Of a stretch of 64,000 bases of DNA, positions 32,249 through 40,769 are shown piece after piece. Under the pieces are notes generated by a model that was given only the letters and a program-made list of their open reading frames with translations, made no database searches and was not told where the DNA came from. Numbering within the stretch: the first letter of the stretch is position 1; each line of letters begins with the position of its first letter. Source of the DNA: JABMMZ01 sp044341025 (lineage in GTDB: Bacteria > Bacteroidota > Bacteroidia > NS11-12g > UBA955); assembly GCA_044341025.1 (NCBI GenBank), contig JBIISM010000009.1, positions 1 through 64,000 of the forward strand, written 5' to 3'. A program made the translations under genes and the position numbers.

Positions 32249-32896
32249 CTAAGGTAAGATTGTGATTTGGGTATTGCACTCTGTGTGCGTAAAAATTTCT
32301 TCGATTTCTTGATTGTTTAACGCAACACAACCTCTAGTCCAATTGTCTTTCCAGTGGTTTTTTGGGTCTTGCTCCGCCCACCACAAACCGTGTATAAAAA
32401 TATCCCCTCCAGGATTTACTTTGAGTTGTTTTGCTTTTTGCTTATCCGATTCGTTTGGGTACGAAATTTTTAAAGATTTATAGCCTCTACTCTTAGGGTT
32501 TTTGTATGAAATGTAATAGGTGCCCTCAGGTGTTTTATTGTCCCCTTGAGTTGTTTTGTGCCCCACTGGGTTTGCGCCCAAAGAGATTCTAAATACTTTA
32601 AAAGTGTCGGCAAAATATGCGTACAATTTTTGAGCAGATTTCTTAACTTTAAATCGGGTAATTGTTGAAGTTATTGAAATGATTCTGTCTTCTTCAGCGG
32701 TTTCAATTTTCTTTTTAATTGCCTCGGGCGTTTTGGGCTTTGCGCTGCTTACGCTTGGGTTGTTAATTTTAACTTTAGGCGGGAAACGGTAAACAGTATC
32801 TCTATACACTTTGGGTTTAGGACCATTTGAACTTGTAAAAGAATAAGTGAGCAACCCAAAAAGGGCAAGACTCAATATGATTTTAAAGATGTTCAT
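32249..32896 (-). CDS. L,D-transpeptidase (YkuD) family protein
   Basis: The 215-residue protein has an N-terminal membrane or signal segment (IFKIILSLALFGLLTYSFTSS), a Pro/Lys-rich linker and a YkuD domain from about residue 80. The catalytic region has IFIHGLWW and, further on, NWTRGCVALNNQEIEEIF, with the nucleophile Cys in the TRGC motif. The family makes 3-3 peptidoglycan cross-links or attaches proteins to peptidoglycan, in the periplasm. It stands alone on the minus strand. Confidence 0.9.
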   Translation of the reverse strand: MNIFKIILSLALFGLLTYSFTSSNGPKPKVYRDTVYRFPPKVKINNPSVSSAKPKTPEAIKKKIETAEEDRIISITSTITRFKVKKSAQKLYAYFADTFKVFRISLGANPVGHKTTQGDNKTPEGTYYISYKNPKSRGYKSLKISYPNESDKQKAKQLKVNPGGDIFIHGLWWAEQDPKNHWKDNWTRGCVALNNQEIEEIFTHTECNTQITILP

Positions 32897-32936
32897 ATTT
32901 TTTAAACGCAGGTTACAGCAACAATATTGCCTTGAA

Positions 32937-35156
32937 TTATTTTTTCTTTAAAAGTAGTTTTTTCATAAAAACTTTTTCTGCTGTATGTAAAAAATTAACC
33001 ATGTCCATCCAATTTTCTTTAGGAAGATACTGTGCTTTGTATGTTTTTTCAATTTTGAAAACGATTTTACCATCTTCAATGGTCGCTGATGTTGTAAATA
33101 CCCCAGCGGCATTCTCAAAATTAATATTAAAATCACTTAAATTTATACACTCATATCCGTCAGGTATTTCAATGCTGTTGTTCCAGTGAATTTCTTTTAG
33201 ATTGCTGCTGTACACATCAGATATACGCTCTTGAACTTTGTAGTCTGATAATTGGTATTGTTCGGTCATTAATTTACCCAAATTCAGAGCAATAATTGAT
33301 TCGTTGTTTCCCTTTTCAATTAGGCCTTTGCTTTTAAATACGACTTTAAATCCATAATCTTTTGATTCATCATCTGGGTAAGTGCCATCTTCAAATATGC
33401 GCAAGCTATCAATGCTTAAATCTGAGAAATGGTATTCATTGTAAAGGAAGGCCAGCATTCTTTCTTTGTAATAGTCTTTAAAATAAAGTTTGTATGAAGA
33501 GTCGATTCTAGAGGCCTCTTCGAACCATTTTTCATTCGAACTAAATTCTTTGAAGTTGTATAGGTCATTGTAATTAACCAAGCCGAAAAAACTGTACGGA
33601 GTTCTTAGGCGTTCGTAATCAAATTGATTTTTGATGTAGTCGCTAATGGCATCTTTTTGAGCGCCTTTCATTGAGTAGGTATTTACAAAGGCATAATCAT
33701 AATCTTTGTCTTCAGAAATAATGATTTCCGAATTTTGAACATACATGTTTTCAGCCGCACCCACCACAGGATACTTTATTTTTTCCGCGGGCTTGGTAAG
33801 GTCTTTTGCGTCAAATACAATTAAATCTGTTCCAGAGAAGGAGCCAAATCTTTCGTAAATGTTGCTTTCTTTTTTATATGAATTTACGTACAAATCTTGG
33901 TCCTTTCTTGGAATGTATAGTCCCCAAGTAATTTCATATGGAGATATAATCTCAGACCAATCGCCATCGTATCGGTTTAAAGAAGCCATCATTTTATATT
34001 TGATGCCTAATTTATCGCAAAATCTTGCCATCACCACTGTGTAAGCCATGTCGCCATAAGGCATCTGGTTGAGTTCGTCTTCATTTACCAAATATTCATG
34101 AAGCTTATTTAGTTTGCTAAATTTATCTTTATCGTTTTTTGTGAATGTTTTTAAGAAAGCAGAGAAAAATTTACTTAAGCCAACTTCAGTGTAAGGTTCA
34201 CTTGATTTTTGGGTGTTTAAATAATAAAGAAATGTAGGAATATAGTTTTTGTTTTGATAGAATTTCCGGCCCAAAGCCACGATATCATCTTGAGAAACAT
34301 TCGGGTCTTCAAATTGATAACTGAAGTTTTCCTTTTTAGAATTGTCTGATTGAATGAGGGCATATTTTACAACGGGATGGTGCAAATAATTAAAACTAAA
34401 GTCTTCCTCTTTGAAGGTATTAACTAAATTGTAATTGCATTCATAAGTCGTTTTTCCTGAATTGGCTTTTTCTGTGAATTTATAATTGCAGTTAAATGAT
34501 TTTTGAATTAATTTTAATTCATTTGGAACGCTTATAACGGTTACACTGTTTGCAATTGGGTAGCTTTCTTGTACAAATTTATTTTTAAAGAGCAGATATT
34601 TGTTGCGGTTGTGGTTTATGATTTCAATAATAGAATGGTCGTATTTTCCATTGGTGATTGATATTTTTCTGAAGTCTTTTGATTTGGTGGTAAAAGTAAA
34701 TTCATATTTATAATCAATAATATCCCCAATTTCTAAGCCTTCAAGTGGAATTTCTTCTTTTTTCTTTTCGTCCTCTTCCTCTTGGTTTTCAGCTTTGTCG
34801 TATCCATCGTCTGGGTAGTTTTTGTCGAAGTATTCGTATATGATATTGACTTTACCGCTTGGTTTTATTTGCTTTAATTCGTAGCGTTTTAGGTCATTGT
34901 TTTTTACCAAAGTGCTAAAATTATTAATAGCGGAAATGTCTTTTAACAAATACTGCGCTCTGAAAACAACGTTGACTTTGTAATCATCTAGGTTGTAATT
35001 TGTGTAGGTGCTCTCGTCCATCATTCTAACAATGACAACCGATTCTTGTTTGAACGTATCGTTATACGCTTGGCTAAAATATGTTTTTTCATATGGCGAC
35101 TGACCAAGTAATAATATACTGATAAATAAAAATGGGAATAAAAGTATTTTTTTCAT
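32937..35156 (-). CDS. DUF3857/transglutaminase-like protein lacking the catalytic Cys
   Basis: The 739-residue protein has a signal peptide (LFPFLFISILLLGQS) and the strand-rich DUF3857-type N-terminal region. Around residues 345-450 a transglutaminase-like fold follows (FSKLNKLHEYLVNEDELNQ, then YGDMAYTVVMARFCDKLGI). Aligned with its neighbour, the active Cys of GDCKG is replaced by Met370 (GDMAY), and no equivalent His of the DNHAI motif is found. It is therefore probably non-catalytic, perhaps a binding or scaffold partner. It begins 20 bp after the active-looking paralogue on the same strand. Confidence 0.8.
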   Translation of the reverse strand: MKKILLFPFLFISILLLGQSPYEKTYFSQAYNDTFKQESVVIVRMMDESTYTNYNLDDYKVNVVFRAQYLLKDISAINNFSTLVKNNDLKRYELKQIKPSGKVNIIYEYFDKNYPDDGYDKAENQEEEDEKKKEEIPLEGLEIGDIIDYKYEFTFTTKSKDFRKISITNGKYDHSIIEIINHNRNKYLLFKNKFVQESYPIANSVTVISVPNELKLIQKSFNCNYKFTEKANSGKTTYECNYNLVNTFKEEDFSFNYLHHPVVKYALIQSDNSKKENFSYQFEDPNVSQDDIVALGRKFYQNKNYIPTFLYYLNTQKSSEPYTEVGLSKFFSAFLKTFTKNDKDKFSKLNKLHEYLVNEDELNQMPYGDMAYTVVMARFCDKLGIKYKMMASLNRYDGDWSEIISPYEITWGLYIPRKDQDLYVNSYKKESNIYERFGSFSGTDLIVFDAKDLTKPAEKIKYPVVGAAENMYVQNSEIIISEDKDYDYAFVNTYSMKGAQKDAISDYIKNQFDYERLRTPYSFFGLVNYNDLYNFKEFSSNEKWFEEASRIDSSYKLYFKDYYKERMLAFLYNEYHFSDLSIDSLRIFEDGTYPDDESKDYGFKVVFKSKGLIEKGNNESIIALNLGKLMTEQYQLSDYKVQERISDVYSSNLKEIHWNNSIEIPDGYECINLSDFNINFENAAGVFTTSATIEDGKIVFKIEKTYKAQYLPKENWMDMVNFLHTAEKVFMKKLLLKKK

Positions 35157-35176
35157 TTTTTGATTTCGAGTTTTAG

Positions 35177-37297
35177 TTATTGAATTTCAATATAGGAATT
35201 ATAAAAAGAAGACAGTTTTTTGCAATCATTCATAAATGTTTTTAGCATTGAACTGGGTAGGTAATCTTTTTTGTTGATCATTGTTTTATTATACACTATC
35301 GTGTTTCCAACGATCTTCATTTCCAATTTGAAGGCATAATATTCATTGTCAATATTTAGATCCGTTGGCAATGAAAGTACTTTTTGGTCTTTGTTTAAAT
35401 TTAAAGTAACCACCCGTTTAATATAATTTTTATGGCCAAGATCTAGGTCTACTCGTCTGGTGGAATCGAACCAAACCCCATCAAAATCTCTTTCCCATTC
35501 AATGTTCACATATAAGCGGTCTTGGCCTTTTATTACTTGATCTTGTATGTTTAAGTCATAAGAAATTTCAGGAACAATGTCTCTGTTTCCCAAATCACTA
35601 GAAACGATATTGCTTATTTTGAAATTGATGTTATTGTCTTTTAAATAGTTGTATAATACTTCGCTTTTGCTTTCTGTTTCTAAAAAGTTAAAACCGCGAA
35701 TAAGGTCTAATTTACTTTCACCGTTGAATGTTTTTTTAACATGGTTATTCAGCGTCAATCCATTTATACTTATGGTTTCATTGCTGTATGCCTCATTGTG
35801 CTCATACCCCCATTCAGGGATGGTTTCAATCGAGTAATTTTCTCCATTTTCTACTATGCATTTTCTGCCCTGAATTCTATTGGCATAGTCGTACATGGCA
35901 ATATAGTTTTCAGTGCCATCTAAGAAAACAAATTTACCGTTGAGTTTAACTGCGCAAATTGCATGGTTGTCTACCGGCATGCCTGGCTGATCGTAGCTAA
36001 AATTTTGGTGCTTTGTGCCTATCCATACCATTCTTGCGTCATAACCTAAAACCTTCAACATGTTTTTTGTTAAATTGGCCATGCCTTTGCAATCGCCGTA
36101 TCTTTTTCTAAATACATCTGCGCATTCGTCGGGTCTAAATCCTGCAATACCATCTTCGAAAGCGATGTAGCGGATGTTATCTTGTATCCAATAAAAGACT
36201 GTTTTTATTTTGTCTTCGTCTGTTTTTTTGTTTTTAACTAAATTCTTGGTGAATTGGGCAAATACAGAGGTGTCATTGGTTAAATTAGAAGACACCAACC
36301 TGTACCATCTGTATAAATCGTCTGTATTGTTGAGTATTTGATGGGTTCTTCCGTTTTTAGATGCAGACTTAAACTGGAAGTACAGCATAGGGTAATTATA
36401 CGAAGGACCGCGGTCTGATTCGTAATTTTGGAAACCTTTTAAACGCTTAAACGTATACACCAAATATTTGATTTTTTCTTTATTGGCGCCTGTTTTAGGG
36501 TATTCTAAAACGGTATCTTTTGTGTAAATAAGACCTTCAAAATTCTTTTCAATGATTTCAAATTTCAAATAATCATGTAGGGCAATTTTTATAATTTTCT
36601 TTTGTGTAAAATGATCATCCGCTACATACATAACGCTATTAAATTTAGCATCTCTACATTCTTCTGTGTATTCGTAACTAACCTCTGTTCCTCTGATGGG
36701 CAAATTCAAATCATAGATTTTATAACGGCTATCGGTCTTAAAGTACATATAGCCATCATTGCTTTCATCGCGTTTTTTAAGATTGGCCGTATTGTTGTCG
36801 ATTTTTGCATAGAATTTACCCACAGAAACCATAGAGTTGTAATGCAAAACAATAGGCTCTTCAACAAAATCGCGAATGGTTTTATACTCGTATTCATAGG
36901 TTGAAGTCATAAATACTTGACCATCGGGAATAGGGTGTTCGGTTAATTCTGGCTTTGTTTTGCTTTTCGATTTTTTGGCTTTTTCAATCTTGGCTAAACT
37001 GTCTGCTTTTTTATTTTCAGAAATGTATTCCTTGTAGTATAGAGAAGAGTCATATTTGTCGTTAAAAGCAAAATCAACGGTTATTTTAATCCGGTCGTTC
37101 ACAATGCTTTCTTCCGGAAATTCTTCAGCCAAATCACCCGCTTCTGAGATGTTGTTTGGACCAACATTAACCTCTTCTTCCCCTTGAAAAACTGCTTTGG
37201 TTTCATAAGGATTGGGAATATGTATACGCGGACTTGAGCATGCTAGTAAAAATAGCAATAAGAAATAAATCACATGTTTCATGTTTTGGACTTTCAT
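35177..37297 (-). CDS. DUF3857/transglutaminase-like lipoprotein
   Basis: The start is the ATG at 37297, which overlaps the stop of the upstream symporter gene by four bases (ATGA). Cys20 in FLLACSS makes the 706-residue product a lipoprotein. The transglutaminase core has all three catalytic residues: Cys403 (RYGDCKGMANL), His445 (PVDNHAICAV) and Asp460 (VFLDGTE). Family members hydrolyse or transfer at amide bonds; the target of periplasmic ones is largely unknown. It forms a tandem pair with a paralogue that has lost the Cys. Coupling to the symporter suggests a joint role. Confidence 0.85.
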   Translation of the reverse strand: MKVQNMKHVIYFLLLFLLACSSPRIHIPNPYETKAVFQGEEEVNVGPNNISEAGDLAEEFPEESIVNDRIKITVDFAFNDKYDSSLYYKEYISENKKADSLAKIEKAKKSKSKTKPELTEHPIPDGQVFMTSTYEYEYKTIRDFVEEPIVLHYNSMVSVGKFYAKIDNNTANLKKRDESNDGYMYFKTDSRYKIYDLNLPIRGTEVSYEYTEECRDAKFNSVMYVADDHFTQKKIIKIALHDYLKFEIIEKNFEGLIYTKDTVLEYPKTGANKEKIKYLVYTFKRLKGFQNYESDRGPSYNYPMLYFQFKSASKNGRTHQILNNTDDLYRWYRLVSSNLTNDTSVFAQFTKNLVKNKKTDEDKIKTVFYWIQDNIRYIAFEDGIAGFRPDECADVFRKRYGDCKGMANLTKNMLKVLGYDARMVWIGTKHQNFSYDQPGMPVDNHAICAVKLNGKFVFLDGTENYIAMYDYANRIQGRKCIVENGENYSIETIPEWGYEHNEAYSNETISINGLTLNNHVKKTFNGESKLDLIRGFNFLETESKSEVLYNYLKDNNINFKISNIVSSDLGNRDIVPEISYDLNIQDQVIKGQDRLYVNIEWERDFDGVWFDSTRRVDLDLGHKNYIKRVVTLNLNKDQKVLSLPTDLNIDNEYYAFKLEMKIVGNTIVYNKTMINKKDYLPSSMLKTFMNDCKKLSSFYNSYIEIQ

Positions 37298-38760
37298 AGC
37301 GGTGTAGAGAGGTTTTTTCTTTTCAATAATAGTAAAAATATAAAGGTTAAAAAACCATTCACAAAAATAATTTCGTTACCAAATTGGTATCCGCCAAACC
37401 AAGCTTTTCCATTTTGTTGAAGCAAATAGCTAATCACAGGAGATATAAGGCATACCAAGGGAATTAGCTTATCGTTGTAGGTGTATTTGGTAAAAAGTCC
37501 CGCAGCAAATAAGCCAATTAATGGACCATAGGTTAAGGATGCCATACCTAATATTACATCAATACTTGCTTTTGAATTAAAGGCATACTTGATGAAAACA
37601 ATAACTATAAGTAAAACAAAAGCAAAGCCAATGTGCACCCAATGTCTAATTTTGGTTTGTTGGTTTTCTCCATATTTTGCGTTCATTCCAAACCCTAAAA
37701 AGTCTATGCAAAATGAGGTTGTTAGAGTCGCTAATACAGAGTCAGCGCTGCTGAATGTGGCTGCGGTTAAGCCGATAATAAATGCCAAAGCTGTAAATGT
37801 TCCGAAGTAGCCCAGCGCCAATGTTGGAAACACATTGTCACTCACCTCGGGAATTTGAATGCCTTTGGTGTTTGCAAAGTGATAAAGCAGAACCCCTAAA
37901 GAGAGGAAAAGTACATTTACAATCACCATTACAATGCTAAACCAAAACATATTTTTTCTGGCTTCTCCCAGCGATTTTAAGCTTAAGTTCTTTTGCATCA
38001 TGTTTTGATCAAGTCCTGTCATTGCAACGGTGAACAAAGCGCCACCTAATATGTGTTTTGCCCAAAAATTGCCTTTTAGATAATCGGTTTCTATAACTTT
38101 ATTTAAGCTGCTGTGCCTCACTGTTTCAAATAAGTCTGAGAAATTATAATTCAATTGATTGGCAATTGCCGCGATTGATAACACAACACCAAGAATTAAG
38201 AACAGAGATTGAAAGGCATCGGTGTAAACCAATGTTTTAATTCCACCCTTGTAGGTATACAGTAACATGAGGGCAATAAAAACGGCCGCCGTTAATGGAA
38301 ACGGAATGCCATAGCCATTAAATACAAATATCTGCATCACTCCAATGGCTAAGGTAAGTCTTCCACCTGCGCCCAATAGACGTGAAATTAAGAAGAAAAA
38401 TGAGCCAGTTTTTTGTGCATTTTTTCCAAAGCGTTGCTGTAAATAGGTGTATATTGAGACCAATTCAAGACGGTAATAAAGCGGCAACAATATATACATT
38501 ATAATAAAATAACCTAAAAAGTAACCAATAACCACTTGAAGGTAGGTTAATGAATTGTTTAATACTGCACCGGGAACTGATATATAGGTAACGCCGCTTA
38601 GAGAATCACTAAGCATTCCAAATGCAACAAGGTACCATGGCGATTGTTTGTTGCCTATAAAATAGGAAGCAGAATCTGCTTTCTTAGCTGTAATTCTACT
38701 GATAATGATTAAAGCGGTGAAATAGGATAAGATCACAGCAAAAAATATACTTGCACTCAT
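37294..38760 (-). CDS. Sodium/solute symporter (SSS family)
   Basis: The start is the ATG at 38760 (MSASIFFAVILSYFTALIIIS); an earlier TTG at 38778 is less likely. The 488-residue protein has about 13 hydrophobic helices in the LeuT-like fold of Na+/solute symporters, with sequences such as FGMLSDSLSGVTYISVPGAV, LLGAGGRLTLAIGVM and ALAFIIGLTAATFSSADSVLA. The last contains Ser residues of the sodium-binding region. The solute is not predictable; the coupling with two transglutaminase-like genes could hint at peptidoglycan- or peptide-derived solutes. It is the first gene of that transcript. Confidence 0.9.
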   Translation of the reverse strand: MSASIFFAVILSYFTALIIISRITAKKADSASYFIGNKQSPWYLVAFGMLSDSLSGVTYISVPGAVLNNSLTYLQVVIGYFLGYFIIMYILLPLYYRLELVSIYTYLQQRFGKNAQKTGSFFFLISRLLGAGGRLTLAIGVMQIFVFNGYGIPFPLTAAVFIALMLLYTYKGGIKTLVYTDAFQSLFLILGVVLSIAAIANQLNYNFSDLFETVRHSSLNKVIETDYLKGNFWAKHILGGALFTVAMTGLDQNMMQKNLSLKSLGEARKNMFWFSIVMVIVNVLFLSLGVLLYHFANTKGIQIPEVSDNVFPTLALGYFGTFTALAFIIGLTAATFSSADSVLATLTTSFCIDFLGFGMNAKYGENQQTKIRHWVHIGFAFVLLIVIVFIKYAFNSKASIDVILGMASLTYGPLIGLFAAGLFTKYTYNDKLIPLVCLISPVISYLLQQNGKAWFGGYQFGNEIIFVNGFLTFIFLLLLKRKNLSTPL

Positions 38761-38922
38761 ATTGATTTTCAATACCAAGTATTCGTTTTTTCAATACTTA
38801 GCACTGAGTTTTGTAATTTGTTCAAAAATAAAGTTTACCAATTGTCTAACAAAAAAATATTGTACACTAAACTAATATGATTTTGAATTGTTGGACAAGT
38901 ACAACAATAGAAATAATAACTT

Positions 38923-38930
38923 TAAATTTG
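38923..38930 (+). promoter_or_regulatory. -7 element touching the msrB start
   Basis: TAAATTTG matches TAnnTTTG and ends five bases before the ATG at 38936, so transcription would start at or just before the start codon. Confidence 0.55.
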
Positions 38931-38935
38931 TGAAG

Positions 38936-39334
38936 ATGAGTAATCAAAAGACAGAAGAAGAATGGCTGAATGAGTTAGGCGAAGAGTCATACAGGGTTTT
39001 AAGGCAAAAAGGTACGGAAAGGCCGCACACTGGGACTTATAATAAGTTTTGGGAAGAAGGAGAGTACGTTTGCAAAGGATGTAAGCAAGTTTTATTTGAA
39101 TCAAAGACAAAATTTGATGCTGGTTGCGGATGGCCTAGTTTTTATGAGTCAATTGACAAATCAAAGGTTCTTGAAAAACCCGACTACACCCATGGCATGC
39201 ACCGTGTTGAGGTGCTGTGTTCAAATTGTCAAGGACATTTAGGGCACGTTTTTACTGATGGACACGGAACCCCTACAGGATTCCGCTATTGCATCAACAG
39301 CGTATCTTTAGGTTTTAAGAAAAAGGAAAGTTGA
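38936..39334 (+). CDS. msrB: Peptide methionine-R-sulfoxide reductase MsrB
   Basis: MsrB reduces methionine-R-sulfoxide in damaged proteins. The 132-residue protein has the two zinc CxxC pairs (YVCKGCKQ and VLCSNCQGHLGHVF) and the catalytic Cys in GFRYCINSVSLGF. The start is the ATG at 38936 (MSNQKTEEEW), because the promoter -7 element ends five bases before it and an upstream TTG at 38888 would lie in front of the promoter. It ends one base from the convergent der stop. Confidence 0.95.
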   Translation: MSNQKTEEEWLNELGEESYRVLRQKGTERPHTGTYNKFWEEGEYVCKGCKQVLFESKTKFDAGCGWPSFYESIDKSKVLEKPDYTHGMHRVEVLCSNCQGHLGHVFTDGHGTPTGFRYCINSVSLGFKKKES

Positions 39335-39335
39335 A

Positions 39336-40655
39336 TTATTTTTTTCTGAAGAAAATCTTAATTGGAACCCCGTTGAAGTCAAAGTTCTGACGCAATTGAT
39401 TTTCCAAGAATCGTTTATAAGATTCGCTAATGTATTGTGGCAGATTGCAAAAGAAAGCAAAGCACACCGATGTGGAAGGCAATTGTTGAATGTATTTAAT
39501 GGAAATGGTTTTCCCTTTAACCCCCGGAGGAGGCGTATTCTTAACAATCGGCAACATTAACTCGTTTAGTTTGCTTGTTTTAACACGGTTAGACATATTT
39601 TCGTGCACTTTAACAGCCGTTTCCATAGCTTGGAAAATACGCTGCTTGTTAAGCGCACTTATAAACACAACAGGATAATCTACAAAAGGTGCAGTTCTTT
39701 TTTTAATGTGTTCTTCATACTCCTTGGCTGTATTGTTTCCTTTGTCGTATAAATCCCATTTGTTCACTAAAATCATAATTCCTTTACCGTGTCTATGGGC
39801 TAAAAACAACAAGTTCATGTCTTGCGACTCAATACCTTGCAGCGCGTCTAACATGACAATACAAACATTGCAATTTTCGATTGCACGCAAGCTGCGCATC
39901 ACTGAGTAGAACTCTATATTTTCTTCAACTTTTGATTTTTTTCTAATACCAGCCGTGTCAATTAAAACCAGGTCTTTGCCAAATGCATTGTAACGCGTAT
40001 GAATAGAATCTCTAGTGGTGCCTGCAATATCTGTAACAATGTTTCTATTGTAACCCACCAAAGCATTTACAAAAGATGATTTTCCTACGTTTGGCCTTCC
40101 CACTATGGCTATTTTAGGGAGTTCACCAAGGTTTTCATCATCAAATTCTTTGCCATCATCAGCAGGAAGCAGTTCAACCAATTTGTCTAATAATTCACCT
40201 GTTCCACTACCTGTAGCAGAGGATATGGCGAAAATTTCTTGAAATCCTAAGCGGTAAAAAACGGCTGTTTCTGAAATTTGATCGTGGTTATCAACTTTAT
40301 TGACAACCATTATAACAGGCTTATTTGATTTTCTTAAAATATTTGCAAATTGTGAATCTAATTCTGTTACATCTGTTTGCACATCAGCCATAAATATTAC
40401 GACTGCGGCCTCTTCAACAGCAATTTGAACCTGTTCGCGGATAGCGGATTCAAATATATCTTTGCTGTCTTTAACGTATCCTCCTGTATCGATTACTGTA
40501 AAAGATTGACCATTCCACTCGCTGTCACCGTAGTGTCTATCACGCGTTACTCCACTAAAATCATCAACAATTGCTTTTCTTTCGCCGGTTAGACGATTGA
40601 ACAAGGTTGATTTACCGACATTGGGTCTGCCTACTATGGCGACTATTCTTGACAT
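39336..40655 (-). CDS. der: GTPase Der (EngA)
   Basis: Der is an essential GTPase for assembly of the 50S ribosomal subunit. The 439-residue protein has two consecutive G domains, each with GRPNVGKS (first near residue 8, second near residue 183). G3 motifs are DTGG (VIDTGGYV) and DTAG (LIDTAGIRKK), and both NKxD motifs are present (NKVD, NKWD). The C-terminal KH-like domain is also present. TACCTTTG at 40670-40663 on the minus strand is a good -7 element seven bases upstream of the ATG. Confidence 0.96.
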   Translation of the reverse strand: MSRIVAIVGRPNVGKSTLFNRLTGERKAIVDDFSGVTRDRHYGDSEWNGQSFTVIDTGGYVKDSKDIFESAIREQVQIAVEEAAVVIFMADVQTDVTELDSQFANILRKSNKPVIMVVNKVDNHDQISETAVFYRLGFQEIFAISSATGSGTGELLDKLVELLPADDGKEFDDENLGELPKIAIVGRPNVGKSSFVNALVGYNRNIVTDIAGTTRDSIHTRYNAFGKDLVLIDTAGIRKKSKVEENIEFYSVMRSLRAIENCNVCIVMLDALQGIESQDMNLLFLAHRHGKGIMILVNKWDLYDKGNNTAKEYEEHIKKRTAPFVDYPVVFISALNKQRIFQAMETAVKVHENMSNRVKTSKLNELMLPIVKNTPPPGVKGKTISIKYIQQLPSTSVCFAFFCNLPQYISESYKRFLENQLRQNFDFNGVPIKIFFRKK

Positions 40656-40662
40656 TTGGTCA

Positions 40663-40670
40663 CAAAGGTA
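40663..40670 (-). promoter_or_regulatory. -7 element of der
   Basis: On the minus strand TACCTTTG matches TAnnTTTG and ends seven bases before the der ATG, giving a very short leader. Confidence 0.55.
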
Positions 40671-40769
40671 ACGTTTTTTGTCAGTATGTCCTCGGCTGAA
40701 ATAATCAAAGACCTAAAACATACTAATTTGAAGTATCTTGCGTTACTTATTTTTATTGTTACCAATTAT

